Origin: Corynebacterium doosanense CAU 212 = DSM 45436 | GTDB lineage: Bacteria > Actinomycetota > Actinomycetes > Mycobacteriales > Mycobacteriaceae | Length of the DNA: 64,000 nt | Direction: 5' to 3' | NCBI RefSeq assembly: GCF_000767055.1 | Contig: NZ_CP006764.1 | Coordinates: 1,240,001-1,304,000 of the forward strand | Shown here: positions 39,468 through 48,888 of the stretch, piece after piece | How positions within the stretch are numbered: position 1 is the stretch's first letter | Layout: the number at the start of each line of letters is the position of its first letter | Program-made: the position numbers and the translations under genes | Notes under the pieces: generated by a model | Told to the model about the DNA's origin: nothing | Databases searched by the model: none | What the model saw: the letters and a program-made list of their open reading frames with translations, nothing else

Positions 39468-42055
39468 CCGTCACCATTGCCATCGTCGGGGCCGGGCCCC
39501 GCGCACTGTGGGCGCTGGAGGAACTCACGGTGATGTCCCGCGAGCGCAATCTCGCGCTCGACGTCACGGTGTTCGACCCGCGTGATCCGGCCGTGGGCAG
39601 CGCGTACGCCACCGACCAGCCCACACACCGGCTGGTCAACGTCACCTCCTCGGCTATCCGCACCGGGGCGGGCACGCTCGATGACTACCGCGGCGAAGGC
39701 GCCGAGCTGGACCCGTTCCCGCCCCGGGCCCTGGTGGGGGAGTTCCTCACCCATTCCTGGCGGGAGATGCTGCGCAAACTACCCGAGCAGATGACCGTCA
39801 CCCACGAGCGCAGGCGTATCACCGACCTGGCGGAACTGTCGGGTTTCAACGAGATTCTTCTGGCCACCGGCCACCAGCAGGCCGAGCTTCCCGAGGGCAT
39901 GCTCGACGTCTACGATGGCGACCTTTCCGTCATCGCCCCCGGCGAGAGCGTCGCCATTCGCGGGGCCGCGCTGACCTTCATCGACGTGGTGCTGGCGCTG
40001 ACCCTGGGCCGCGGCGGCCGCTTCGTCGACCAGACCTATGTCCCCTCCGGCGAGGAACCGGGTTCCATCACCGCCTACACCCGCACGGGCGCGGCGATCC
40101 AGGTCAAACCCTCCCCGCTCACCGACGAGGAGCGCGCACAGCTCGAACCCTTCCGCGAGCAGATCCGGGGCGGGGCCGAGATACGCGAGGTACTCTGCGC
40201 CGCCTCGTCCGCCCTGGCCGGGCAGCCGGTCACCCTGGCCGACGCCGAGCCGGACACCGATGTGGCGGGTGGGTGGCGGGCGTCGATAGCCGAGGACCGC
40301 CGCCCGCCGCAGGCCCTGGGCCTGGCGTGGCGCGAGCTCTACCCGCAGATCGTCGAGCGTGTCTCCTTCGGCCGCGAAGACCTGGACGAGCTGCCCCGGC
40401 TCCTGGAACCGCTGGCGTTCGGCCCGCCCCCAGCGCAGATCCGGCGGATGCTGGCGCTACACGACACCGGGATTCTCCGCGTCGCCGGCGAGCGGCCCGA
40501 GGCGCAGCACACGATCAACGCGGTGCTCGCACCGGCCGGCATCGGCCCAGGCTCGCTGGAGGCGCAGCTCGGCGAGGGTGCCCTGCAGACCGACGAGGCG
40601 GGCATGGTCTCCGACAACATCGCGTCCGTGGGACGGGCGAGTGAGCCCTACATCCTCGGCCACGACACCCTCTCGCGCACGATGCACGGCGTCATCCCCG
40701 CGTGGGCGCGGCGCATCGGCGCGGTCTACGGGCCGAAGCAGGTTCACGGCGTGCCGCCGCTGACCGGGCGGCTCGAGTCGTGGATGAGTGAGCCGGACGC
40801 GCGCGGGCTCATCGACACGTATTCCAGCCCCGTCAACGTGCTCAACTCCGCCCCGGTCACCCGCAACATCGACGAGCTCGTCGCGGCCGGCGAGCGGGCG
40901 GGTGTCGACGTGCGCATCCACTTCGCGCGCAAGGCCAACAAGGCGCTGACCTTCGTCGACGCCGTCAACGCCGCCGGCCACGGCGTCGACGTGGCCAGCT
41001 ACCGGGAGCTTTCCCAGGTCATCGACACCGGGGTGCCGGGCGAGCGCATCATCGTCTCGGCCGCCATCAAGACGGACGAGTTCCTGGAGCTCGCCCTGGC
41101 CCACGGCGCGACCGTCTCCGTGGACTCGGTCGGCGAGCTCGAGCGGCTGCAGGCGCTGACCCGTGGCCGGCAGGCCCTCATTGCTCCGCGCATCGCCCCC
41201 GACCCCGCGAAGCTGCCGCCCACCCGCTTTGGCGAGCGCAGCGCGGTCTGGGCCGAGGCCCTGAACCACGCGTGGGAGGGGATCACCGTCCGGGGCCTGC
41301 ACGCCCACCTGCACGGCTATGCCGTCGCCGACAGGAGGACGGCCCTGGGGGAGGCGCTGTGGCTCGTCGATAAGCTTCGTCAGGCCGGGCACGCCCCCGA
41401 GTTCGTTGACCTCGGTGGCGGTGTTCCCATGAGCTACCTCGACAACGCGGGGCAGTGGGAGAACTTCCAGGAGACCCGCCGGGCCATGGTCGCCGGCGAC
41501 CACCCGCCGTTCACGTGGAAGGCCCACCCGCTGGACACTGTCTACCCGTTCCACCAGGCACCGGTGCGTGGCGACTGGCTCGCCGAGCTGCTGGCCAGCG
41601 ACGAGGGCCAGGGCTTGAAGGAGCGTGGCCTGCGCCTGCACCTGGAACCGGGCCGCAGCCTGCTCGACGGGTGCGGAATCATCTACGCGGAGGTGGCCTT
41701 CGTGAAGAAACGTAGCGACGGCCTCCCGCTCGTCGGCCTGGCCATGAACCGCACCCAGCTGCGCACCACCAGCGACGACTACCTCGTCGACCCGCTCCAC
41801 CTGCCCGCCGGCCCGGCGGAGGGTGAGGAGCTCGAGGCATACCTCGTCGGCGCCTACTGCATCGAGGACGAGCTCATCATGCGCCGACGCATCCGATTCC
41901 CGAACGGGGTGAAGGTGGGCGACATCGTCGCCTTCCCCAACACGGCCGGGTACTTCATGCACATCCTCGAGTCCGCCTCTCACCAGATCCCGCTGGCGCT
42001 CAACGTGGCCAGAAACGCCGACGGCGGTTTCGAGCTGGACCGCATCGACTCCTAG
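39464..42055 (+). CDS. FAD/NAD(P)-binding domain fused to a PLP-dependent decarboxylase
   Basis: 863 residues. Residues 1-440 form a FAD/NAD(P)-binding module (AIVGAGPRALWALEEL at the N-terminus; RGAALTFIDVVLALTLGRGG). Residues about 450-863 form a fold-type III decarboxylase: PLP lysine in HFARKANKALTF (about 486-497), DLGGGVPMSYL (about 649) and LEPGRSLLDGCG (about 727). The second half resembles Y4yA/SbnH-like and DapDC-type enzymes. Probably acts after the SbnA-like enzyme; the product is unknown. Confidence 0.75.
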   Translation: MTVTIAIVGAGPRALWALEELTVMSRERNLALDVTVFDPRDPAVGSAYATDQPTHRLVNVTSSAIRTGAGTLDDYRGEGAELDPFPPRALVGEFLTHSWREMLRKLPEQMTVTHERRRITDLAELSGFNEILLATGHQQAELPEGMLDVYDGDLSVIAPGESVAIRGAALTFIDVVLALTLGRGGRFVDQTYVPSGEEPGSITAYTRTGAAIQVKPSPLTDEERAQLEPFREQIRGGAEIREVLCAASSALAGQPVTLADAEPDTDVAGGWRASIAEDRRPPQALGLAWRELYPQIVERVSFGREDLDELPRLLEPLAFGPPPAQIRRMLALHDTGILRVAGERPEAQHTINAVLAPAGIGPGSLEAQLGEGALQTDEAGMVSDNIASVGRASEPYILGHDTLSRTMHGVIPAWARRIGAVYGPKQVHGVPPLTGRLESWMSEPDARGLIDTYSSPVNVLNSAPVTRNIDELVAAGERAGVDVRIHFARKANKALTFVDAVNAAGHGVDVASYRELSQVIDTGVPGERIIVSAAIKTDEFLELALAHGATVSVDSVGELERLQALTRGRQALIAPRIAPDPAKLPPTRFGERSAVWAEALNHAWEGITVRGLHAHLHGYAVADRRTALGEALWLVDKLRQAGHAPEFVDLGGGVPMSYLDNAGQWENFQETRRAMVAGDHPPFTWKAHPLDTVYPFHQAPVRGDWLAELLASDEGQGLKERGLRLHLEPGRSLLDGCGIIYAEVAFVKKRSDGLPLVGLAMNRTQLRTTSDDYLVDPLHLPAGPAEGEELEAYLVGAYCIEDELIMRRRIRFPNGVKVGDIVAFPNTAGYFMHILESASHQIPLALNVARNADGGFELDRIDS

Positions 42056-42097
42056 TGAGCGCTTGCTGCGGAAGTGGCGGCGGGGAATGATGGACGC

Positions 42098-42919
42098 ATG
42101 AAGAGCGTGCGTCGTCGTTCCGCCCCGCTGGTGGCCGTGGGAGCCTGCGTCCTCCTGCTCTCCGCCTGCGCCACGGATCAGGGCGCATCGTCGCTGCCGC
42201 CCGACAGCTCCCGCTCCGACTACGGCGCGGCCGACGTGGCCGAGGCAGCCGAGGGCTCGAGCTCGGCCACGGTCGAGCAGCAGCTCGTGACCACCGGGTC
42301 GTCCACCATCGTCGTGGACGATCCGGCCGGCGCGGTGGACTCCGCGCGCGAGATCGCCGATGAGCTCGGGGGCCAGGTCAGCGACACCTCGACCGCGAAC
42401 TACGGCGGAGACCCCTCCGCGGACGTGACCATTCGGGTGCCCGCGGAGCGTTACGACGACCTCCCGGCCCGCCTGGGCGAGCTCGGCTCCGTCGAGTCCA
42501 GCAGCACCGAGGTGGCCGACGTCGGCCAAGAGGTCGTCGACCTCCGCGCCCGCCAGGCCGCACTCCAGGGCTCGATCGACCGGCTCTCGCAGCTCATGGC
42601 CGAGGCCACCACCACGCAGGATCTCCTGGCCGCGGAGGAGATGATGACCCAGCGCCAGGGCGAGCTGGATTCCCTCACCGGCCAGCTGAGCTACCTCGAG
42701 GACCGGGTGGCCCTGTCCACCCAGCAGGTCTCGTTCGTCACCGGTGGCAGCTCGGACAACCTGTGGGACGACCTCGTCTCGACACTGGTGGACTCCTCCC
42801 GGTCGCTGCTCATCGTTTTTGTTGGCCTTCTGCCCTGGCTGATTGTCGCCGGCCTCCTCGCCTGGGCGGCTACCGCTATGGTCAGGGGAGCCCGGCGGGT
42901 CCGGCGCCGGAGGCAATAG
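42098..42919 (+). CDS. DUF4349 lipoprotein
   Basis: 273 residues: lipobox LLSAC, Ser-rich linker, a DUF4349 domain (DDPAGAVDSAREIADELGGQ, VTIRVPAERYDDLPARLGEL), a coiled coil (about 145-205) and one C-terminal helix (LLIVFVGLLPWLIVAGLLAW) with a basic tail. Anchored at both ends by prediction. Role unknown. Confidence 0.8.
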   Translation: MKSVRRRSAPLVAVGACVLLLSACATDQGASSLPPDSSRSDYGAADVAEAAEGSSSATVEQQLVTTGSSTIVVDDPAGAVDSAREIADELGGQVSDTSTANYGGDPSADVTIRVPAERYDDLPARLGELGSVESSSTEVADVGQEVVDLRARQAALQGSIDRLSQLMAEATTTQDLLAAEEMMTQRQGELDSLTGQLSYLEDRVALSTQQVSFVTGGSSDNLWDDLVSTLVDSSRSLLIVFVGLLPWLIVAGLLAWAATAMVRGARRVRRRRQ

Positions 42920-42972
42920 GCCACGGGGGAAACGGCCGTCGATTAGTATCATCTGCGGCAACGAAAGACAGT

Positions 42973-43704
42973 GTGGAAGGGGTGGGGCGGCGTGGCGGAG
43001 ATCACGGGGCCGCGCGGGTCGAAGCCGAGCTAGCGGAGCAGATCGCCACCCTCCCACCGGGGGCCAAGATCGACGGCGAGCGTGAACTAGTGGGACGTTT
43101 CGGGGTGTCGCGCGCCGTGGTGCGTTCGGCCCTCGACGCGCTGGAACGCCGGTTCATCATCAACCGCGTCCCCGGCGCGGGTACCTTCGTCGCGGACCGC
43201 TTCGACCTCACCGTCTTCAACCACGAGGCGCCCTCCCTGCACGCCACCGCCGCGGCCACCGGCCACGAGGTGCGCACCCGGCTGGTGACCTCCGGAAGGG
43301 AGCCGCTGCCCGAGCGCCACGCCCGGCTGCTCGGGGTCGAACCCGGCACGGAGACGCTCACGCTCCAGCGTGTCGGTGCCATCGACGGCACCCCGGCGAC
43401 CTGGGGCAGGGAATGGGTGGTCCCGGGGCGGTCGCGGGATCTCGACGCTGCGCTGGGGGTCATCGAATCCGTCTACGACGCGCTGACCGGCTTCGGCTTC
43501 GAACCCATGCGTGGTCGCAGCATCGCCTCGGTCGAGGACGTGCCGCCGGAGATCCGCACGGCGCTGGGTTACCGCAGACCCGCCCTGGCCTGGCGCATGA
43601 TCACCACCAACGTGGACTGCAGGACGCGCGAGCCGCTCATGGTCAGCGACAGCTGGCTGCGCGTGGACGCGGTCCGCCTGGTGTTTGACTTCCAGTCCGA
43701 CTAG
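42973..43704 (+). CDS. phnF: GntR/HutC-family regulator PhnF
   Basis: 243 residues: N-terminal winged helix (GERELVGRFGVSRAVVRSAL) and C-terminal UTRA effector domain (about 80-235, ending SDSWLRVDAVRLVFDF). PhnF represses phosphonate operons in several bacteria. GTG at 42973 chosen because GAAAGA lies upstream and the length fits. A TAGTAT -10 candidate lies at 42944-42949. Intact although phnH, phnK and phnM downstream are broken. Confidence 0.88.
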   Translation: MEGVGRRGGDHGAARVEAELAEQIATLPPGAKIDGERELVGRFGVSRAVVRSALDALERRFIINRVPGAGTFVADRFDLTVFNHEAPSLHATAAATGHEVRTRLVTSGREPLPERHARLLGVEPGTETLTLQRVGAIDGTPATWGREWVVPGRSRDLDAALGVIESVYDALTGFGFEPMRGRSIASVEDVPPEIRTALGYRRPALAWRMITTNVDCRTREPLMVSDSWLRVDAVRLVFDFQSD

Positions 43705-43736
43705 TTCACGCGGCATTCACCTGGCTGTCCTCTGGC
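43704..43736 (+). promoter_or_regulatory. Candidate PHO box upstream of phnG
   Basis: Three head-to-tail 11-bp repeats, the first being GTTCACGCGGC. The second (43715-43725) matches it at 8 of 11 positions and the third (43726-43736) matches the second at 7 of 11. The 11-bp period and the GTTCAC core are those of actinobacterial phosphate-response regulator sites. It starts on the last base of phnF. Confidence 0.55.
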
Positions 43737-43815
43737 AGGGACGAGCGCCCAAAGTTCATGTGCCCTTAGCCCGAGGTAGAGGGGGCGTTCAGCCGCACCG
43801 TCTTGACTGGGGCGC

Positions 43816-44265
43816 ATGGACACCACCGAAGACAACCGCGAGGACGTTCTCGGGCTGCTCGCCCGGGGCGACCGGCAGCGGCTGTGCGAGCTCGCCGACA
43901 CCATCCTTGACCAGCACGTCGGGGCGGGCGGGGACTTCTCCGTCATCCGCGACCCCGTGGCCGGGGTCCTCACCACTCAGGTGCGCGAGCCCCTCGCCGG
44001 CCAACGTTTCCTGCGGGGAGACATTCTGGTCTCCCAGGCCGAGGTCGTCCTCGGTGGATCTGCCGGCTGGGGGATGTGTTTCGGGGACGACCGGGCCAGC
44101 GCCCTGGCCCTGGCCATCTGCGACACCGAGATCGCCCGCGCGGGTGAGCTTGCCGACGACGTCCGCGCACTGGCCCGGGAGACGGACCGGACCCTCCGGG
44201 AGCGGCGGGCCGCGGAAAGGGAGCGGTTGCGTCCGACGATCGTGGAGTTCGAGGAGATCGCATGA
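43816..44265 (+). CDS. phnG: C-P lyase complex subunit PhnG
   Basis: 149 residues; conserved REPLAGQRFLRGDILVSQAEV and GWGMCFGDDRASALALAICD segments. PhnG with PhnH, PhnI and PhnJ forms the core complex that displaces adenine from ATP and attaches phosphonate to ribose. The stop overlaps the phnH start (ATGA). Confidence 0.93.
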   Translation: MDTTEDNREDVLGLLARGDRQRLCELADTILDQHVGAGGDFSVIRDPVAGVLTTQVREPLAGQRFLRGDILVSQAEVVLGGSAGWGMCFGDDRASALALAICDTEIARAGELADDVRALARETDRTLRERRAAERERLRPTIVEFEEIA

Positions 44266-44845
44266 ACACCCCGACCACCCTGTCCCCGGACGAGGCGCAG
44301 CAGCTGTTCCGTTCCTACCTCGCCGCCATGTCGTGCCCCGGCAGCGTGCACCGCGCTGACGTGGTGGTCACTCCCGCGGCCGCGGCACCTCTGCTCACCC
44401 TGGCGGACCTCATGTCCCCGGTCGCGGCCTGGATACCCGCAGCCCGGCAGGCACGGCCGAACTGATCGCCGAGATCGCCCGCGTGACCGGCGCGCCCCTG
44501 GTCGAACCGGCGCAGGCGCGCTTTGTGCTGACGATGTCGGAGCCCACCGCGGACTCGCTGGGCACGGTGAAGACCGCCACGGCATCTGATCCGCACACCG
44601 CGTGTCTGGTGGTCCAACGCGTCGAGAAGCTGGGTCCGGACGGGGAGGTGACGCTGACCCTCACCGGTCCCGGCGTCGACGGGCAGTGCGATCTGGGTGT
44701 CACGGGCCTGAGCCCGGAGTTCTTCGCTACCCGCGCCGAACTCTGCGCGAACTTCCCCGCGGGCATCGACGTGCTATTGGTCACCGACGCGGGTGAGGTC
44801 GCCGCGCTCCCGCGGACCACCGTCGTCGAGGGAGCGCGGCGATGA
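44262..44845 (+). pseudogene. phnH: phnH with one-base deletion
   Basis: The N-terminal part (MNTPTTLSPDEAQQLFRSYL to SPVAAW) stops at 44465. The remainder (DTRSPAGTAELIAEIARVTG to the end) continues in the -1 frame. The break maps to the GG at 44431-44432; one extra G would give a 194-residue PhnH, the normal length. Sequencing error cannot be excluded, but three similar breaks lie in this operon and none in the chromosome upstream. Confidence 0.85.
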
Positions 44846-45930
44846 GTTACGCCGGAACCAACAAGGGCGGCACCTCCGCTATCCTCGCGGCGGAGGCGCT
44901 CCTGCACGAGCGCAGCGCCGCCAGCGCGAACATCCCGGCGGAGGACGTCTACGCGGCGATCCCCGAGCTCGTCGACCAGGTGATGGGCGAGGGCGGGCTG
45001 TGGGCACCCGAGGTGGCGGCGCGGGCGGTGCTCCAGGCCGCCGGCGACACCGCAGAAGCCGTCCACCTGCTGCGCTCCCACCGCTCCACACTCCCGCGGC
45101 TGGCGTTCACCGAACCTGTCGACCCCGACTCCATGCAGCTGTGCCGGCGGGTCATCCCCGTACACCGGCAGCCCGACGGCCCACAGTTGCTCGGCGCGAC
45201 TTTCGACTACTCACCCCGGCTCATCGCGGCGGAGGGCGGCGACCCGCTGGGCGTGGGGGAGGAGGAGCTCCTCGGCGACAACGCGCCCACGATCCGGGAG
45301 CATGCGGACCGTCCGGTGCAGCGATTCACCCAGTGGCTGCGGGAACGTGATCTGCTCACCGAGCGCGGCGGCGAGGTCGACGAGGAACCCTACGACCTCA
45401 CCCTCCGGCCCATCACCCTGCCGGCCCCACGCTTCGCCGTGCTGTCGGCCATGACCATCGCGGAGACCGGCGCGCTGGTCAACACCTGGTACCGCACGGG
45501 CCCCGACGGGCACACCGACGAATCCGTCACCCTCGGAGACGTGCTCTACGGGCACCTGGACATCCGGGTCACCCACCCGCACACCGGGCGCCCGGTCACT
45601 GTCGGCCAGATCGACGCCACCGACGCCGAGGCCGTGGCCCACCTCGACTCCCGCGGCGAGGACACGTCCCGGTTCGAGGCAGGCTACGGGTTCGCCCTCG
45701 GCCACAACGAACGTAAGGCGATCGCGATGTCGGCCATGGACCTCGCCGCCACCCGCTTCGCGGACACCCCGGCCGGTGAGCATCTAGAGCAGGTGCTCAT
45801 GCACACGACCGACGGCCTCGCGGCCAACGGCTTACTCGAGCACCTCAAACTGCCGCACTACGTCACGTTCCGCTCGCAGGTGGACCGGGCGTTGGCGGCC
45901 GCGGCACAGAAGGGCAGGACCACGCCATGA
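44842..45930 (+). CDS. phnI: C-P lyase complex subunit PhnI
   Basis: 362 residues, full length. AGTNKGGTSAILAAEALLHE at the N-terminus and SGY-FALGHNERKAIAMSAMDLA toward the C-terminus are typical. PhnI carries the nucleosidase activity that exchanges adenine for phosphonate, stimulated by PhnG/H. Overlaps neighbours by 4 bp on each side. Confidence 0.94.
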   Translation: MSYAGTNKGGTSAILAAEALLHERSAASANIPAEDVYAAIPELVDQVMGEGGLWAPEVAARAVLQAAGDTAEAVHLLRSHRSTLPRLAFTEPVDPDSMQLCRRVIPVHRQPDGPQLLGATFDYSPRLIAAEGGDPLGVGEEELLGDNAPTIREHADRPVQRFTQWLRERDLLTERGGEVDEEPYDLTLRPITLPAPRFAVLSAMTIAETGALVNTWYRTGPDGHTDESVTLGDVLYGHLDIRVTHPHTGRPVTVGQIDATDAEAVAHLDSRGEDTSRFEAGYGFALGHNERKAIAMSAMDLAATRFADTPAGEHLEQVLMHTTDGLAANGLLEHLKLPHYVTFRSQVDRALAAAAQKGRTTP

Positions 45931-47057
45931 GCATTCCCACCGTCGCCGGGCTCAGCGCCGCGGCCGCCGACCGGGCCGCCGCCAACGTCGGTGTCACCAT
46001 CCTTGACGAGCAAGCGAAACGGGAGGTGCGCCGGGCCATCCTCGCCGGGGTCGCCATCCCCGGCTACCAGGTGCCCTTCGGCTCCCGGGAAATGCCCGTG
46101 GCACGCGGCTGGGGATCCGGCGGGCTTCAGGCCACGCTGTCCATCGCCGGGGCCGAGGACACGGTGAAGGTCATCGACCAGGGTGACGAGGAGGGGGTCA
46201 ACGCCGTCAACCTCCGCCGGCTCATCCTGGGTTCCCTGCGCTGCCGGGCCAGCGCGGACACCCGCGAGTCCACCCTCATCCAGTCCCGCCACCGCATCCC
46301 GGAGGATTCCCTCTCCGGGGACCAGATCGTCGTGCTCCAGGTCCCGGTCTCCGAGCCGTTGCGGGACGTGGTCAAGTCGATCCGGGAGGCGAACCGGATG
46401 CACGCCGAGGCCGACTACTCGCGGATGTGGGTGTCCATGTACGAGGACCTGGTCACCTCCGGGGTGATCAACAAGTCCTCGGGTTATCCCGTGGTGGTCA
46501 ACCACCGCCACGTCATGGCGCTGAGCCCCATCCCGCGGTGGGATGTCCCCCGGCTCAATGACGCGAAGAACCTCGCCGTCCTCTCCCACGGCAGGGACAA
46601 GAAGATCTACTGCGTCCTGCCGCACACCCCGGTGGAACCGGTTGCCTTCGACGACGTCCCCTTCGAGGTCGAACACACCGAGGGCGAGACCTGCGTGCTC
46701 TGCGGATCCGCCGACACCTACCTCGTGCCCACCGCCGATGGGCGCCACCAGTGCTCGGATACCGAGTGGTGCTCCCGGGTCCGCGCTGGGGACGTCGATC
46801 CCGAGGAGCACCTCGCCGTGGCCCCGCGGAGGTACTACCCGGACCCGGAGCGCCGCGTCGGTGCCATCGCCGAACCCTGGCTGACCGATTCCGCGCTGCT
46901 CACCACCTCCGGGTCGGAGGGCCACGAACCCCGGACCGCGACCGGGGGAGCAGTGGAGCCTCAAGGTCGAGTCCCTGGGCAAGATCTACCCGGCCCGCCT
47001 GGGCTACTCGGCGGTGACGGCGGCCGAGGACGTGAGTTTCGACGTCGCTCCGGGTGA
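45927..47057 (+). CDS. phnJ: C-P lyase radical SAM subunit PhnJ
   Basis: PhnJ cleaves the C-P bond of ribose-phosphonate using a 4Fe-4S cluster and a Cys thiyl radical. Four cysteines are placed as in E. coli (C241, C244, C266, C272): Cys256, Cys259, Cys276 and Cys282. The authentic protein probably ends soon after SGSEGHEP (about 335). The open frame runs on for about 40 residues of unlike composition into phnK, suggesting a lost stop or another small indel. Confidence 0.85.
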   Translation: MSIPTVAGLSAAAADRAAANVGVTILDEQAKREVRRAILAGVAIPGYQVPFGSREMPVARGWGSGGLQATLSIAGAEDTVKVIDQGDEEGVNAVNLRRLILGSLRCRASADTRESTLIQSRHRIPEDSLSGDQIVVLQVPVSEPLRDVVKSIREANRMHAEADYSRMWVSMYEDLVTSGVINKSSGYPVVVNHRHVMALSPIPRWDVPRLNDAKNLAVLSHGRDKKIYCVLPHTPVEPVAFDDVPFEVEHTEGETCVLCGSADTYLVPTADGRHQCSDTEWCSRVRAGDVDPEEHLAVAPRRYYPDPERRVGAIAEPWLTDSALLTTSGSEGHEPRTATGGAVEPQGRVPGQDLPGPPGLLGGDGGRGREFRRRSG

Positions 47058-47488
47058 GGCCCTGGGCATCATCGGTGAGTCGGGCTCCGGCAAGTCGACG
47101 GTGATGAAATCCATCATCGGCGACGAGCCCGGAGCCACCGGCGAGGTGCGCCTGGCCGCCGTCGGCGCGGGCGGGGTTAACGTTCTGGACCTCAGTGACG
47201 CGGAGCGCCGACAGCTGCGCATCAGCACCCTGTCGGTGGTCTACCAGGACGCCGCGGCGGGCCTCAACCGGGGATCTCCGCCGGTGGCAACATCGCCGAG
47301 CGGCTCACGGCGGCCGGCGAGCGCAACTACCGTGCCATCCGCCGTCGCGCCGCCGAGCTGCTGCACCGCGTCGAGGTGCCGATGTCCCGGATGGACGATG
47401 TCGTGGGCCAGTTCTCCGGGGGCATGCGCCAGCGGGTGCAGATCGCCAAGGCCCTGGCCACCGACCCGGAGGTCCTGCTGCTCGACGA
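46885..47488 (+). pseudogene. phnK: phnK 5' part: frameshifted and cut by the island
   Basis: ABC-type ATPase subunit of C-P lyase. Walker A is GESGSGKST; SFSGG-type signature is QFSGGMRQR. A missing G in the GGGG run at 47270-47273 shifts the frame between AAAGLNRG and ISAGGNIAERL. Coding is interrupted after LLLDEP at the Walker B Asp-Glu by the integrated island; in-frame reading ends with a foreign tail at 47561. No ATG, GTG or TTG start is found in this frame upstream of 47014. Confidence 0.88.
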
Positions 47489-47506
47489 GCCGAACATGCT
47501 CAAGGG
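47469..47506. other. attL of the integrated island
   Basis: phnK sequence up to CTGCTGCTCGACGA joins the island half-site GCCGAACATGCTCAAGGG (47489-47506). The crossover dinucleotide is inferred to be GA at 47487-47488. Confidence 0.8.
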
Positions 47507-47674
47507 TGATACGTATCGTACTTCGTATCTCCAGTGTACCGACTTCAAGCTGGCGGAATGACGAAGACAGTTGAGCTGTGCGAAGCCCGGGGTGTGAGCG
47601 ATGGGGTCTGCTGCATGGATAGGTGACATCTGATCTGGCTTGCCTGGGAAGGCCGGCCTGGAAGGATGATCGTC

Positions 47675-47983
47675 ATGACCAAGCCCTATCCCCAGGAGTT
47701 CCGCGACGATGTCGTGCGCGTCGCGAGAAACCGTGAGCCCGGAGTGACGATCGAGCAGATCGCGAAAGACTTCGGGGTCCACCCGATGACGCTCACGAAG
47801 TGGATGCGCCGCGCCGAGAGTGACGAGGGCACCACGCCCGGCCAGTCACGGACCGAGGCGGCGCAGATCCGCGAGCTGAAGAAGCGCAACCGGCTCCTCG
47901 AGCAGGAGAACGAGGTGCTGCGGCGTGCGGCGGCGTATCTGTCGCAGGCGAACCTGCCGTCAAAAGGTTCTACCCGCTCGTGA
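47675..47983 (+). CDS. IS3 transposase OrfA
   Basis: 102 residues: a helix-turn-helix (EQIAKDFGVHPMTLTKWMRR) and a leucine-zipper segment (LKKRNRLLEQENEVLRRAAAYL). ATG at 47675 has GAAGG upstream. The CAAAAGG at 47961-47967 lies where IS3 elements make the -1 programmed shift into orfB. Confidence 0.88.
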   Translation: MTKPYPQEFRDDVVRVARNREPGVTIEQIAKDFGVHPMTLTKWMRRAESDEGTTPGQSRTEAAQIRELKKRNRLLEQENEVLRRAAAYLSQANLPSKGSTRS

Positions 47984-48141
47984 CAGAGCTCGCCGCCGCA
48001 GGGATCCCTGTGACGGTGACGTGTCGGGTGAGTATTCGTAGGTGTGAAGGCCACCCGATCGTGTGGTTGGGGGCCAGCGATATTGCCTGCGGGGGCCGGC
48101 AGCCGTCGTGATGGGGGCCACCGGCGTCCGCAGGACAATTC

Positions 48142-48888
48142 CTACTGGCTCATGGTGACGTGCTCGCGCATGTTGTGGGTGCCGGTGTCGACCCAGATCG
48201 TGTTATGCACGATCCGGTCCATGATCGCATCGGCATGCACCCCGGATCCGAGCCTTTGATGCCAGTCTTTTTTCGCGTACTGGGTGCAGAACACCGTCGA
48301 CGCGGAGTCGTAGCGGCGTTCCAGTAGTTCCAGCAGCATGCTGCGCATGGCCTCATCCGGGTGATCCAGCAGCCACTCGTCGATAACCAGGACGGTGAAT
48401 GCGGCGTACTTCTTGAGGAACTTCGTCGTCCCCTGGGGTTTGTCGCGTGCGGTGGCCCAGGCTTCCTCCAGATCCGGCATTCGGATGTAGTGCGCCCGGT
48501 ACCGGTGCTGGCAGGCCTGCTTCGCCAGCGCGCACCCCAGATAGGATTTCCCTGACCCGGTGAACCCCTGGAACACGACATTCTGGTGGCGCTCGATGAA
48601 CCCGCAGGTCGCCAAGGTAGCCAGCAGGTTGCGATTCAGTCCTCGTTGCTCGACCAGGTCGATCCGACGCAGATCAGCTGCCGGGTAGCGCAGGCCGGCC
48701 CGGCGGATCAGCCCGTCGACCTTGCCGTGGGTGAAGGTGGCATACGCCTCATCGACGATCAGGTGCAGCCGTTCCTCGAATCCCATCCCCAGGACGAGGT
48801 TCTCGTCTTCGGCGTCGATGGCCTCCAGCAGGGCGGTCGCGCCCATGTCGCGGAGTTTGCGTGTGGTTTCCATGTCGATGCCGCTCAT
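48142..48888 (-). CDS. istB: IstB-like ATP-binding transposition helper
   Basis: 248 residues; Walker A GFTGSGKSYLG and Walker B VLVIDEWLL. IstB remodels target DNA for IstA. ATG at 48888 overlaps the istA stop by 4 bp. Confidence 0.92.
   Translation of the reverse strand: MSGIDMETTRKLRDMGATALLEAIDAEDENLVLGMGFEERLHLIVDEAYATFTHGKVDGLIRRAGLRYPAADLRRIDLVEQRGLNRNLLATLATCGFIERHQNVVFQGFTGSGKSYLGCALAKQACQHRYRAHYIRMPDLEEAWATARDKPQGTTKFLKKYAAFTVLVIDEWLLDHPDEAMRSMLLELLERRYDSASTVFCTQYAKKDWHQRLGSGVHADAIMDRIVHNTIWVDTGTHNMREHVTMSQ

Noticed and set aside
38508..42055. Staphyloferrin-type siderophore cluster
   Set aside because: Only SbnA- and SbnH-like activities are present. There is no NIS synthetase, no SbnB, no transporter and no visible DtxR box.
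40457..43057. 866-codon open frame on the minus strand
   Set aside because: It lies opposite the FAD/PLP fusion, DUF4349 and phnF genes, all of which have clear motifs. Its composition is typical of an antisense shadow in high-GC DNA.
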